Below are positions 39,214-52,124 of a DNA stretch of 64,000 bases, in pieces (position 1 is the stretch's first letter; each line of letters starts with the position of its first letter). The stretch spans positions 201,500,001-201,564,000 of the forward strand of contig JBITNC010000001.1 of the NCBI GenBank assembly GCA_050084985.1, given 5' to 3'. The notes below the pieces were generated by a model. That model was given only the letters and a program-made list of their open reading frames with translations, was not told the origin of the DNA and did no database searches. The position numbers and the translations under genes are program-made. This DNA is from Nageia nagi. Lineage: Eukaryota > Pinophyta.

Positions 39214-41690
39214 ATTGGATATCAGTATTCAAGAAGGTTATGAGTTTCAAAGAAACTAAGCATAGGTTCATTAATATTCTCACTAGATTTCTAGTTGAGG
39301 GAAAATCTTATGAAGTTGATGCACTTGAAGATGAATAAGTAATAATATAATGTAAGTTATGGAAATGGAATAGGTACAAGGAGAATATACCTCTTGACAA
39401 AATGACTCTTATAACTATAAATACAAATTTAGGATTATTCATAAATAGGTCTACATCTATGTCAAATGTACACCCATTTATCCTTCTAAATGCTAGCATG
39501 GATACTCACATCAGCATCGGTACTAAGCTTAGCATGGACATTGAGCCTTAGGTAGAAAACATAGTCCCAATTCCTCCAATAGTCCCTATTCCATATGTAG
39601 ATCAAGGAAAATAGCAAGAACTTATTAGTATAATCCACAATGTCAATGAGAAACTTTATTAGCCTACTATATTATAAGATTTGCTTCATTAGGATGCTCA
39701 GATTGATAACCCAATTTTAGGAAACAATAATGACATACTAGTTACACAAGTTGAATATAACAAATAGGATGAACATGTTCTAGACTTTGATGAAGATACA
39801 AACATATTTGTTGAATATGAATGTGAGTAAGATCCTACAAAATATGAAGGAATCAACAAAATTCTAGTTGAGATTGATACATCATATCTATATTGGTCAA
39901 AGGAAGATAACATGATCATATCAAAATTCTTTCATTCAGTAGATGAACTTACCATTACAAGCATGAGTATTCCTAAAAAGATAAACTATTATACATGATT
40001 GCTCTAAAAAGTTCAAAAAGATCATAATACCAAGACAGGTTTATTTCATATTAAGAAAAAATAACCAGTCCCATGTCTTATCTCAGATGAATAAAAATAT
40101 CAAGAAGAAGAAGTTGATAAATTACTTGCACAAGCTATGCAACCCATTACCAGATAGACTCAAGAAGAAAATTACATCAAATATACAAAAGTACTAAAGT
40201 GTAACAAAGAACACATGATATTGATACCTCATAATGATAGAGAGTGGTTAATCTTATCAACTTTACACAATATCATTCATGATATAAATGATAAAATAGG
40301 AGCTTTCAAAGTCTTCAATTATAGATAATAGTTACCAACATTTGAAGAAGGAAAACATTCTAAATAGCCATTAGAAAATGCAAAGGAAAATATTCAAGTA
40401 GTCATACTATATTAAACCTTAGAAAGATCATTACTAATGATAGCTCTAGAAATATTTAAAGGTACACACTAAAAAGTCTTGAAGATAACAAAATATCAAG
40501 GTCTAGATCCTCAATGAAATAAAGATAACAATCCCTTATGTATGCAAATTATATCCACCATACTACTTTCTAACAAAGAATTGAAATTCATGGAATTTGA
40601 TGGTACTAATGATCCTTATCTTCATATATGTATTTTTTTATGAATTTTCTTTAGTAACTATGGATGAGGACTTGTATGCAAATTTATTTTCCTTACCTCT
40701 AAGAGAAGCTACATAATGGTTTATCAAGTTGCCACATGCTAGTATTAATAGTTTTGCATAGTTGAAGATTGTATTTTGTGATCATTATCAAATCCACATT
40801 ACAAAAAAAGTTACATTCAATGATTTGATGAAGATTAAGCAAAGAGAAGGATAGTCCATTAAAAAATTTATCATATTTTGGACCAAAAATGCTAATCAAG
40901 TTCATGTAGATGATAATATGAATATCTTATCTTTCATTGACGCTTTTCAATAAAAGTATATGATAGAATATTTTGATTACCATACACTACCACTTGATGA
41001 TTTTTATAAGCATTATTGGAAAAAGAAAGATTCAAAACTAGATATGGATACTAGAAACCAGAATCAAAGAAAAAAAGAGATAAGTCACCTTCACTACCTC
41101 AACATTAATACAAAAAGGAACTACCCTAAGAAGCACAAATAGTAACCAAAGTGGAAACAATACAATAGAAAATAGTACTAGAAAATGAAGTTTTAAAGGT
41201 TAAAAAAGATGAGAAATTAGTTTACATAGAATATCAAAAAATTTCTAGAAAAAAATTCATACCGATCCATGATGATATTGATGAAGTAACAAAGGATTTA
41301 ATCAAGAGGAAATTGATAGTTCCACCACCTAAGCCTACAACTCAACCATCCTTTATAGTGGGAGTGCCAAAAGAGTGTAATTTAGATAAGTTATGCAAAT
41401 ATCATTAACAACAAGGATATGTGATAAAGTATTGTCTGATATTACTCAAAAAGATTAAAGATTTGATTGATAAAAAAAGGTATCTTTTTCATAACCTAAA
41501 TCATATGATCAGCCAAAAAAATTGCAAGGTACTCAACATGAGAAGAATAAGAATATGGGAATCTTCAACAAACCATTCCTAAATTTTTTCAAGGCTAAGT
41601 CATCAAATTTGTGAGTAATCTTACCCCAACATGATGAAAAGGTACACAATGTTGCTCTTGTACTTGTCATTTATAGTTCTTTTGATATAT
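39214..41690 (+). pseudogene. Ty3/gypsy gag remnant (gypsy-2)
   Basis: A long decayed + strand frame. The N-terminal part (about 39480-40450) is Ile/Asn/Asp-rich, with IVPIPPIVPIPYVD and many stops at Gln sites. The capsid core starts at about 40580 with KFMEFDGTNDPYLHI, then EDLYANLFSLPLREAT, WFIKLPHASINSFA and KVTFNDLMKIKQREG followed by SIKKFI, the retrotransposon-gag signature. The tail has FIVGVPKECNLDKLCKYH and IKYCLILLKKIKDLIDKK (about 41380-41480), a degenerate zinc knuckle with the linker typical of plant gypsy gag. No protease or RT follows. Instead, antisense PMD-like sequence begins. Confidence 0.75.
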
Positions 41691-42699
41691 AATTATAATA
41701 TAGGGATCTTTATTCTAGTTTTATGGTCAAAATTCCACTACAACCATGCTCATACTAGGATGGAATACACTTATTCTTCACCTTAACCACATTGGAGGTA
41801 TTCGCCAAATGCTAAGAACCAATTCCCCATACCCCTTTGTTACCCAATGTCCATGTTGAGATTAACATGTGCACTAGTCTTCCTTTGTAATCTATAGAAA
41901 TAAATAGTTTCTTGAGGTAATCCATAGTACCTTCATGGTCATATCCTATGCCTTGTAGTGTTTAGTTTTCATCTACCTAGAAAAATTCAAATAGGTACCT
42001 TTTGACAACTTTTCCTTTGTATCTATTTGATACTTTTGCAACCTATTGTAGTTTACCTTGGTCCAAACCTTTCAATAAGGTCAAATTGGTCATAAAGATG
42101 CCATAGCTAGAGCTATTTTCTATATTTCATACCACTACCTATGCTAGGTTCCTTTCCACCTTTTGAATATAGTCAAAACTTTCCCATCACTTATCACCCA
42201 TGGTAATAATATAAACATAATTTTACTTTATAATTTTCACTTAATTTCATTTTTATCGTTAAGGTCCATTTTCTGACTTCAAATTTCCATACACATTGAC
42301 TTGACTAGACTTAGGTTTTAGGTTTCCAAAATATAAATTTTTGACCCTACCTATTATCATGACTCATTAAATCAAAATTAGAACCCATAATTCATTAAAA
42401 GCACTAGTACCCATGTTGGATCCCCTTTAGTTTTTTTTTAATATTTCAATCCCTTAGTGCAACATTTAGTTCATTTTATTAATGAATTATCCACCACAAC
42501 ACATAATTAAACATATAACTTACATTATCTTAACACTTAACAATTTAACACAAAATAATCAAGTCATACAGTCATTCCATAACATATTTAAGCCCAAATA
42601 ATAATATATCTCGAATATTAATAAGAAGGATGATAAATTATCTTTCCAACCACATACATCCATCCATCCAACCAAGTATACATCACTTGTGTATGCTAA
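41691..42699. other. Unassigned stretch downstream of gypsy-2 gag
   Basis: No domain is recognised on either strand. It may be the 3' part of the antisense PMD pseudogene. Confidence 0.3.
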
Positions 42700-43700
42700 C
42701 ATTGCTAGTGGTACCATGATGACTCTTAGCACTTGTAAAGGTCCTAGACTTATATGTAGTCCTACTTAAACTAGAGCTCTTTATTCTAGTTTTCTCCTCT
42801 AAATCCATGAGCTTTTCCTAAAGTTGACCCTACTCATTGGTCAAATACTATATATTCTTTTTGTGTTATAGTATCCAATCCATGATACCAAGAAATTTGT
42901 TTTTGTTAGATGTCTCATGCATCTATCACAAAGTCCACACATTCTACTCCAAGGCTAGCAACATGACCTTCAATCCATCGATCCCACCATCCTTGGTAGC
43001 AACCTCCTCCTTTAGGCTAGCTAGTGTATCCTCATATTATTTCCTTATTGTCTTCTCTAATTCTAAATCCAACTTGGTTTGATTTTCAAAATTAAAAAGA
43101 AAATAAATACATATTAGAAATATTATTTTTTGCATAAGTACTAACTTGTAGGTACATAAAGAAGCACACTTACTCAATTCATTCTCAATTTATTGTTGGG
43201 TATGTGGAATGGAAATCCAAATGGACATATCCCATCCATCATAATCCTCCTACTATGGTGGATCCTCCATACACATATCTTATTATTCCTCTTATTTATC
43301 ATCACCTTCCTCTTCCTCCTCATTTGGCTCACCCTCTATAGCCTCTACCAAATGCTCTCAACCATGTAAGTTCAGTGGATTTAATCTTGATCCACCCCAT
43401 AATGTCAAGTATGCCTAGTCAAATAGAGGCCCATTAGATGCCTCAGCTCCCTTATCATCTGAATCACTCAACCCATGGTCTTAGGGAGGGTTCCACTCAT
43501 CTTCCCACTTGGGAGGAGTCTCAAATAGATTAAGTTCATGATCCCTATGCATTCTGGAAGAATGCCTTACCTACTACAAAATTGCCTCTTCATCCTCTCA
43601 TATTTGTATATCTCAAAAAAACTCTTTCTCATTTGTAGGTAGCATAGAGTATGTTCCCAATATAACTCACCCTCTAGATAATTTTACCACTAAGGAAAAC
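42700..43700 (-). pseudogene. C-terminal part of the antisense PMD-like gene
   Basis: On the - strand the frame reads VRHSSRMHRDHELNLFETPP (about 43575), WEDEWNPP, HGLSDSDDKGAEASNGPLFD and LTLWGGSRLNPLNLHG. An acidic run (EGEPNEEEEEGDDK) follows, then GWDMSIWISIPHTQQ, and after a probable intron a coiled-coil-like part (LELEKTIRK, LASLKEEVATKDGGIDGLK). Every stop in the first block is TAG or TAA, as expected for lost Gln. Its upstream half is at 52125-52916, beyond the Sirevirus-like insertion. Plant mobile domain proteins occur in genomes and inside transposons; their biochemical role is not settled. Confidence 0.55.
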
Positions 43701-43709
43701 CCGTGTACA

Positions 43710-46181
43710 TGTTGGCATGTGTTGTTATCATTATTGTTGAAGATATAGTTTAGTTGTAATGTCAAAGGTGAACATTTAATATTTCAAAGGTGAACACTAA
43801 ATAATGTATGTCAAAGGTAAATACTCAATCATATATATATATCAAAGATGAACACTTAATCATTTTGTCATATTCAATCATGTTTTCAAGAATACACTTA
43901 CTTGTGTTGTCAAGATGAGAAGTGCTTTAATGAGTATTGTGATAAATATTAAAGTATTATATAGAATATAGATGTATATTATTGAAGTATAGTGGGGTGT
44001 AATATAAGAGAAGAGATTTACTAAGCAAATTTATTGGTAAAGTAGATGATCAATCTTTTTGGAGCTCACTATTTATGATTAGTCTTTCTGAAGCTTGATA
44101 TTTTTTATGCTCATTATTCTAGAGCTCAATCATCATTCTAGAGTTAGACTCATTATGGAAAGTAATATAGTTTATAATATGATTTTTAGAGCTCACTATT
44201 TCTAAATATCAGTTATTATAGAGCTATATCATTATTCTATATTCTCCATCATCATTTTTGATTGCAATATTTCTAGTCTTTAAAGCTCTCTTAGTTTGTA
44301 GAAGGAAATATAGTTTTTGGAACTACATCTATTTCTAGATCCATCATAGTATTTGGAGTCATTATGAAAATAAATATAGTTTTTGAAGCTACATCATCAT
44401 TATGGATCTTAATTTCTAGAGTTTACTCAATACTCATGCCTTATTCACTTCTAGAGTTGTTAATGAGAGCAAATTTATGTTGAGTGAAATATTGGCAGAT
44501 CTACTAGAAATGATCCAAAGTGGGTTAAGGTACCAATTTTAGATAAGTGGTAATTAATATTAGAAAGAACACATGAACCAAATTTTAGGGCTTATGGATA
44601 AGTAATTTGGAATTTATAGGGACCAAAAAATGGTAGTTTCACACTTTTTGATTCCTAGACATTTTGGTGAAAAATTTGTATTGGAGCCCAACATTATAGC
44701 GATGTTATGAGTGATTCCTAAATATTTAAGGGATAAAATTTGAACAATATGTATTTAATACAATCAATAAAATGTGGATACAATTTGGTATTCCTTGGAT
44801 TTACAAGACACAAATTATGAGAACTCAAAAAAGGGCATTTGGGCATGATTTAATTGCTAAACAAAAACTAGAAAAAAGATAGTTATACCTAGAATTTTAA
44901 ATAGTACTTTGCCAAATGAATTTTGGAGAAACATGCATGGATTTTAAGTGTGTGAAAATAAGTATAATATGATTTTAATAAGAAAAATTACCAATAATAT
45001 AGAAACCCAATTTGTTGCATGCATAACAAAAAAAGATAAAAATAGGAAGGCAAAAGTAGTTAACTGCAGTACAAAAGAAAAAGATTAAATTGAAAGATAT
45101 AATGTATGAAAGTCTATTTTAGTTAATTGAGTGTGGAGAGAAAAATAATTATCATGAAAAAATATAATGTAATTAAAAATAAAAGGAAGTAAGTAATAAA
45201 AAGAAAAAGTGTGCATGTAAAAAAAACAAGTGTTGAAAAATATATAAGGGGGATTTTTGCATGAATCGAAATGTGGAGAGTTGCTACAATGTATGTGATA
45301 TTTTTTATGAGTTTTTGCTAGGATGATATAGAGAGAATAGTTTTAGGATATGTGGTTATAGACACTAGAATGTATAACATTGATATTCAAAGAGCCAAGA
45401 TTGTAAAATGTCAAATATCGAGATAAAGTTGATGAAGACCAAATTACAAAGTGTAATATGTTTGAGGTGAGGCTGAAGAGATAGGGAAAGTATGTGGTTT
45501 AATATAATATAAGAGATACATATTATATGTGATGAGAGTAGAGTGCAAATTAATAAATTTTGAAATAAATATTGCAAAACCCATATTAAAAACTATTGTA
45601 TGTTAAGGTGAGAATTGAGCGAGCTTAGCTGTACATTTGAAAAGAAGAATCCATATTGGTAATTATTGATATCATATTGCAAATGGTAATGTATTGGATT
45701 AAATATTAGTAAGCTATAGAGAAAAAGGGAACATAAGAGATACATACCAAAGAGGGTACTATGTTTGGTAAAGACATTTTTATATGTCAATTTCTTATCA
45801 AACTTTGAATACCAAGTGGGTTCTTGGCACAAGGGTTAGTGCTCCTTCTAGTGAGTGCTAGTAAATCAAGGGTTGCTACTCCTTTTAGTTGGTGCTAATA
45901 AATTGTAAGGGTTGGTACTCCTTCTATTTGTTTCTAGTAAATGATTGTAAAGTTAGTGCTTTGCAATGGCTAGATTTGGACCATGGTCCAAATAGTCTTA
46001 TTCGAAGATGTAGCCAAATTAGTGAACCTTGTTACATATTATGTTGTGTGATGCAATCTTGATGGTATTGGTTTATTAATTCTTATTTTTGAATTGATTC
46101 AAATTATAATTTAATCATTTAAGGTTTTAAATTATAACACACTAATTCATCCCTCTTCTCTATGTCATTATGTGACTAATG
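43710..46181 (+). repeat. 5' LTR of the Sirevirus-like element
   Basis: Starts TGTTGGCATGTGTTG and ends TTATGTGACTAATG (the partner ends CTAACA, so the last bases are mutated). It has a run of repeats with TCAAAGGTGAACA near its start and GAGCTCA-type repeats in its first third. Confidence 0.88.
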
Positions 46182-47940
46182 ATTGGTATCAAATCCAAAT
46201 CTCTTAAAGAAAAACTTAACCAGCTTGGGGAGATCTTGGATTAGTCCAAAATCGGAAAAAGAAAAGGATCTAAGAAGGCATATAATTATACTCAAGTATA
46301 ACCAAAAAATATAAAGAATAAATATCATACATAGTTCTAGAGATAAATGAAATTGCAAATTTAGACGAAGAATTTGGTGAAATATTTTCTATAAAAGATA
46401 AAGAAAATAAATCTGATAGCATGCAAGATTCTAAAGATGAAGTGATAAAAGTAGTAGTTTTTATTGAAGTAGATCTCATAGCTACCCTATAATACTTAGA
46501 TTATGAAATAAGGAATAATATAATAATTTCCAAGAAGCTAAAATGATATGGTGATTAGTTTGAAGACTTATATATACAACTTCAAAAGGCTAAGAGGATA
46601 GAAGGAGATCTTAAATCACAAATCTATGAAAATGCTAAAGCATGTAGCAAATATAAAGAAGAACATAGTAGTCTATGAAAATAGCTTGAGGTAACTTAGA
46701 ATATGGAATAAAATATAAGATCACACATGGATGCATACAACAAAGATGAGCAAGAAATCAACAAAGTCATTAGTGATTTAAAACTGTAAGTTGAAAAATC
46801 TAATAGGATTGAGGAAGATATCATATTGTGAATTAATGAGAAATATGTGATCCACTACAAACTTAAATATGAAATCATTTTATTGAGAAAACAAATAGAA
46901 GATACCAATCTTAAGTTAGCCACAAGCCTCAAGTTTAATAAGAGCTCAAAATTACTAGATGATATGTTATGACATAAAAAGATCTTAAGATAAAATTTGG
47001 TCTTGGATATGATTTTGAACAACCTTCATCCTCCAAACCTATAGTGGAGGAGATATCCAAAGGTGGATCATCAAAATCTTGTTTAAAAGGGAAGGAACCA
47101 AAGCATAAGAAGGAAAATAATCAGCTAAAGCTTAGAAGACCAAATAATAAGAGTAGCATAGATAAAGATAAAGTTACTAGAGAAACAAATCAAAAAGGAA
47201 ATATAAAAGAAAGATTACAATATAACAACACCAAAAACAAGGTTGGCAACCACATTAAAGCAAATCCCAAAGAATACCTTTAGTAAGTTAGCACTAAGAA
47301 AATAAGTCTTATCCTCCTTATCTTATTTATAGCAATGTGTTTTATGGTTATTGTTAAGTATATAATCAATATGGACATAAGGAAGCAAAATATAGGATAA
47401 ATATCATGCATAGAAACTCAGTAAAATAAAGCTCATTTATATATATGCAAAATGAAAATGTAAAATTTTATAGATGCAACAAATTTGATTATAATGTGGC
47501 TAATTGTGGATTAGATATTATACCAAACAATTATGCTCATAGAAATACATTTTATTCTTTGATTGATTATGATATAAGATACTTTAAATGCAATAATCAT
47601 GGGCATATAACAAGATTTTGTAGAAATTCCTTTGCAACTAATAGGTGGCACAATAATATATTTCATAAGACATAAATAATGCAACTAAGACAAGGAAGAA
47701 ATCACCATATGCATCAAATAATTAAAAATAATATTCCATCAAGAATGCACATGAGACAAATTTAAAAAAAAAAAAACAAAATACTAAAGAAGAGAAGATA
47801 GATGATGGATCCAAATAAAGGTATAAGAAGGTTTGAATAAAGAAAGTAGTGAAGAAGAATTGCCTCCTTGGATAGTTGAATGCAACTAAAAATTGGCAAT
47901 AGAAGTTGGGAGTGATTACACTTCCACACCATTGAAAGTA
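46182..47940 (+). pseudogene. Sirevirus-type gag
   Basis: The N-terminal part (46190-46500) is acidic, and a long coiled-coil region follows (about 46550-46980: IYENAKACSKYKEEHSSL, IILLRKQIEDTNLKLA). A segment with KSSKLLDDML resembles the LDxILxxQ motif of Sirevirus gag proteins. Next is a basic stretch (47044-47283) with KGKEPKHKKENNQLK. Zinc-knuckle remnants follow: FYRCNKFDYNVANC and YFKCNNHGHITRFC (about 47460-47625), in which the first Cys of the CCHC box is Tyr or Phe. Gag forms the particle and binds RNA; this copy is not functional. No pol follows. Confidence 0.7.
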
Positions 47941-47942
47941 TC

Positions 47943-48257
47943 AATGGTAGCACATCCTTAAGGGAAGAAATTTCAATAAAAATTCTAATGCTCCTATAGA
48001 CACCTAAAAATTATTTATTATTTATTTAATAAATTATATTTAGACTTCTTAAATGAATTCATGTAATATTACATATGTCAAGATAAAGTTGATATTACAA
48101 TGCAATGCCATGTGTTATATTAAATATTATATCATTTATCATGGTTCATATTTTAAAATATATTGAATACAACAAATTTTATATTATTTCTAGAGGTTGG
48201 CCTTCACTCCTTTTTATGTCCTTGCAGGCTATATTCCCTTAAGGATGTGCTACCATT
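47943..48257. mobile_element. MULE-type MITE, complete copy
   Basis: The ends are a 24-bp perfect inverted repeat that begins AATGGTAGCACATCCTTAAG on the left (47943-47966) and is mirrored at 48234-48257. The 9-bp flanks are GAAAGTATC (left) and GAAAGCATA (right), 7 of 9 alike; a 9-bp duplication is typical of Mutator-like elements. It is 315 bp and non-coding. Confidence 0.75.
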
Positions 48258-48266
48258 GAAAGCATA

Positions 48267-48556
48267 AATGGTAGCACATCCTTAAGGGAAGAAATTTCAA
48301 TAAAAATTATAATGCTCCTGTAGACTCCTAAAAATGATTTATTATTTATTTAATAAATCATATTTAGACTTCTTAAATGAATTCATGTAATATTACATAT
48401 GTCAACATAGATTTGATATTACAATGCAATGCCATGTGTTATATTAAATACTATATCATTTATTATGGTTCATATTTTAAAATATATTGAATATAACAAA
48501 CTTTATATTATTGCTATAGGTCGGCCTTCACTCCTTTTTATATTCTTGCAAGCTAT
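48267..48556. mobile_element. Second MITE copy, tandem and truncated
   Basis: Starts with the same left terminus and follows the first copy closely for about 290 bp, but diverges after CTTGCAAGCTAT and lacks the right terminus. Only 9 bp separate it from the complete copy. Confidence 0.75.
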
Positions 48557-49543
48557 CTATGCAAGTGGAATTTCTACAATATAACAAGAATGTGTAATTA
48601 TGATGTTAGTATAGTGCACATACCATGCATAATAGACTTGTTATTGGCACATTTATGTCAAAGTTGCTAATAATTGAAGCTATGATTGTATGGATGTTAA
48701 TTGAAGATGTCATGATGGAGTTTATGTTTATGTTGCTATGATGATACTGATGCCAGAAAAGATTGAAAAAATAGGTAATGTTGATAAGCATGTAGTCGGA
48801 TGTTGTTATTACTATGTTGAGACTATTGCAAGATTAATGATACTGCAGATAGATCATATAAAGTTATTGGTGAATTTTATATATAGACTAAGGGGGAGAA
48901 ATAATGTGAGGTTGATAATGTTGAACAAAGTTATAATACTATGAAATTTTGATGTTGTTGACATAGTTGCATTGCAAATGCTACCTATTAATGCTTCTAT
49001 TCATGTTGTCATGATGATGATGCTATAATGATGTTGAGTGTAGTTGACATAATGTGCTCATATTGCTATTGATGGAGATGTGTTGAATATGGATAGTGTT
49101 GATGCTATTATTATTGTGTAGACTTGTTGTTACTACCTACATTGTTATTGTTAGTTAGGTGAGTGTTGTTATCAAATACATGGTTCCCTTACTTGTACTA
49201 TGAAAATCTCGCATCTATCTTTGAAGAAGAACATAAGAAGAGAAGAATGCAAAATATTGTTATTGCTTTCATTTCATGTAAATATTATATGCTTTTATTA
49301 TTGATAATTAGTATATTCATGTTGGATTTGTTGGTTAGTATTGAGATTTTAAAGTGCTTATGGTAAATACTCTTATGTGCACATGTTCTTACATGGTCAG
49401 AGCAATATTACTACTTGCATGAAATTATGTTGTTAATCTGTATTGAAGTAAATTTGTTGGAGTTGTTGCACCTTTTTTATTGTTGAAAAAAAGGGGGAGA
49501 AAAGTATGATTAAATTTTTGAAAACAATATCAAAGGGGGAGAT
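48557..49543 (+). other. 3' internal region of the Sirevirus-like element
   Basis: No pol domain is seen. The stretch has ATGATGTTG-type simple sequence and two polypurine tracts before the last one (49532-49542) next to the 3' LTR. Confidence 0.55.
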
Positions 49544-52013
49544 TATTGACATGTGTTATTTTCATTATTGTCAAAAAAATAGTTCAATCACACTGTCAAA
49601 GGTGAACATTCAATATGTTAAAGATAAATACTCAATCATGTATGTAAAAGGTGAACACTAAATCATATATATAAAAGATAAAAACTCAATTATTTTATCA
49701 TATTCAGTCATGTTTTCAAGAATACACTTAGCTGTGTTGTTAAGGTGAGAAGTGCTTTCATGAGTATTATGAGAAATGTTAAAGTATTATGCAAAATGTA
49801 GATGTGTATTGTTGAAGTATAATGATGTGTGAAAGCAAAGTAGAGATGTGCTAAATAGAGTTGTTGGTGAGATAGAATATCAATCTTTCTATAGCTCACT
49901 ATTTATGATCAATCTTTGTAGAGCTTGATCTTTTTATGCTCATTATTCTAAAGTTACATAATTATTCTAGAGCTCAGTCATCATTATGGAGTTGGAGTCA
50001 TTTTGGAAAGTAATACAATTTCTATTGAACCTTTTTGAGCTCAATATTTATGAAGATCAATTATTATAGAGCTATATCATTATTTTGGATCTCAGTCATC
50101 ATTTTGAAGTGCAATAATTCTAGTTTCTAAAGCTCTCATAGTTTTTGAAAAAGAAATACAATTTATGGAGCTTATTTTTGGAGCTACATCTATATTCTAG
50201 ATCCATCATAGTGTTTGGAGTCATTCTAAAAAGAAATACAATTTTTGTAGCTATAACATTCTAGAGCTTACTCAATTTTCATGCCTTAGTCATTTCTAGA
50301 GCTATTAATAGAAGCAAATTTGTGTTAAGGGCAATATTGATCGATCTACTAGAAATGATTCAAAGTGATTTAAGGTACCAATTTTATACCAATGGTGCCT
50401 TATATTAGAGAGAAAATATGAATAAAATTTTAGGGATTATATATAAGTAATATAGAAGTTATATGGCCTAAAACATGATAGTTTCACACTTTTTGATTAC
50501 TAGAAAATCTGGTGAAAAATTTATGTTGGAGGCCAAGTTTGCAATAATGTTAGGAGTGATTTTTGAAGATTTAAGAGTTGAAATTTGGACCAAATGAATT
50601 TTTTTACAATAAAGAGCATGTGTATACAATTTAGTAATCATTAGAGTTATGAGGGGAAAATTATGAGAAATAAAAAGGGCATCTAGGCATGTTTTTATTG
50701 CTAGACAAAAATTGGAAAAAAGATAGTTATACCTAGAATTTTAAATAATACTTTTCCAAACAAATTTTGGGAAAACATGCATGGATTTTAAGTGTGTGAG
50801 AAAAAATGGAAGAGGATTTGCATGAGAAAATTTAATAAGAATAGAAAGACCCAATTTGTTGCATGCATAACAAAAAAAGCTTAAAAAAGTAAAGCAAAAG
50901 TAGTTAATTGTAGTATAAAAGTAGAAGATTGAATTGAAAGAGATAATGCATGAAAGTTTATTTTAGTTAATTGAGTGTGGAGAGAAAAATATGAATCATT
51001 CAAAATAGAATGTAATTAAAAATAAATTAAATTAAATAATAAAAAGAAAAAGCATCCATGTAAAAATAGCAAGTGTTGCAATATATATAAGGGGGATTTT
51101 TGCATGAATCAAAATGTGGAGAGTTGTTGCAATGTATGTGATTTTTTTACTAAGTGGAGAAAAAGAGAAGAGTGGTAGGATATTTGGTTGCATACATTAG
51201 GATGTATAACATTTAGATGTAGAGAGCCTAGATTGTAAAATGTTGAATATTGAGATAAAGCTAATGAAAACCAAATTATAGAGTGCAGTATGTTTGAGGT
51301 GATGCTGAAGAGACATGGAAAGTATGGGGTTTAATAGAATTTGAGAGGGCCATATTGTGTGTGGTGAGAGTAGAGTACAAACTACTAAATTTTGAAATAA
51401 ATATTACAAAACCCATATTAAAAACTATTATATGTTAAGGTGAGAATTGAGAGAGTTCAGTTGTACATTTGAAAAGAAGAATTCAGATTGGTAATTACTA
51501 AGGTCAAATTACAATTGGGAGTGTATTGAACTAAATATTAGTAATCAATAAAGAAAAAGGGAAGAGAAGAGCTACAAACTAGAGAGGGTACTATTTTATA
51601 GTAAAGGGATTTTTATATGTCAATTTCTTATCAAACTTTAAAGACCAAGTGGGTGCTTGGCACAAGGGTTGGTCCTCCTATTCGATGTTGGTAAATTAGG
51701 GGTTGGTGATCCTTTTAGTTGGTGCTAATAAACTATAAGGGTTAGCATTCCTTCCAGTTGATGCTAGTAAATGATTGTAAAGTTGGTTCTTTGCAATGGC
51801 TAGATTTGGACCATGATCCAAGTAGTCTTATTTGATGATGTAGCTAAATTGGTGAGCCTCGTTACATCTAATATTGTGTGATGCTATCTTGATGTGATTA
51901 GTTTATTTGTTCTTCATTTTGAATCACTTTAGATTATAAGTTGAGCATTTGATATTTTAAAGTATAACACATTAATTCACCCCTCCCCTCTTTGTTTCAT
52001 TGTGTGACTAACA
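49544..52013 (+). repeat. 3' LTR of the Sirevirus-like element
   Basis: Starts TATTGACATGTGTTATT and ends TTGTGTGACTAACA. It aligns along its whole length with 43710-46181, with many substitutions and a few small gaps. Confidence 0.88.
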
Positions 52014-52124
52014 GTAAGGTTTATAAAAAACATCCCTTGCAAAACCAAAATCATATGTTAGTTTTCTTTCTTAACTGTAAAACTAAACTAGAAAAAATTA
52101 AATATTATATGGTAAACTTCTTAC

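Larger units (their letters stand above)
43710..52013 (+). mobile_element. Sirevirus-like Ty1/copia element with long LTRs and no visible pol
   Basis: Two long direct LTRs (2472 and 2470 bp) flank 3.36 kb of internal DNA. After the 5' LTR comes TGGTATCAAATCC, matching the initiator-Met tRNA primer site (usually TGGTATCAGAGC). Before the 3' LTR lie several polypurine tracts of the AAGGGGGAGA type (about 48890, 49491 and 49533). Multiple tracts, long LTRs and a coiled-coil gag with zinc knuckles are traits of the Sirevirus (Maximus/SIRE) lineage. Only gag is found; no protease, integrase, RT or RNase H can be read. Target duplication is weak: GTACA on the left, GTAAG on the right. It splits the PMD pseudogene. 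Confidence 0.85.

Noticed and set aside
38851-39338. Open frames on + as genes
   Set aside because: They lie within an LTR and its junction and carry no domain.
43705-52018. Clean 5-bp target duplication for the Sirevirus-like element
   Set aside because: GTACA and GTAAG agree at only three positions, so I do not claim it.
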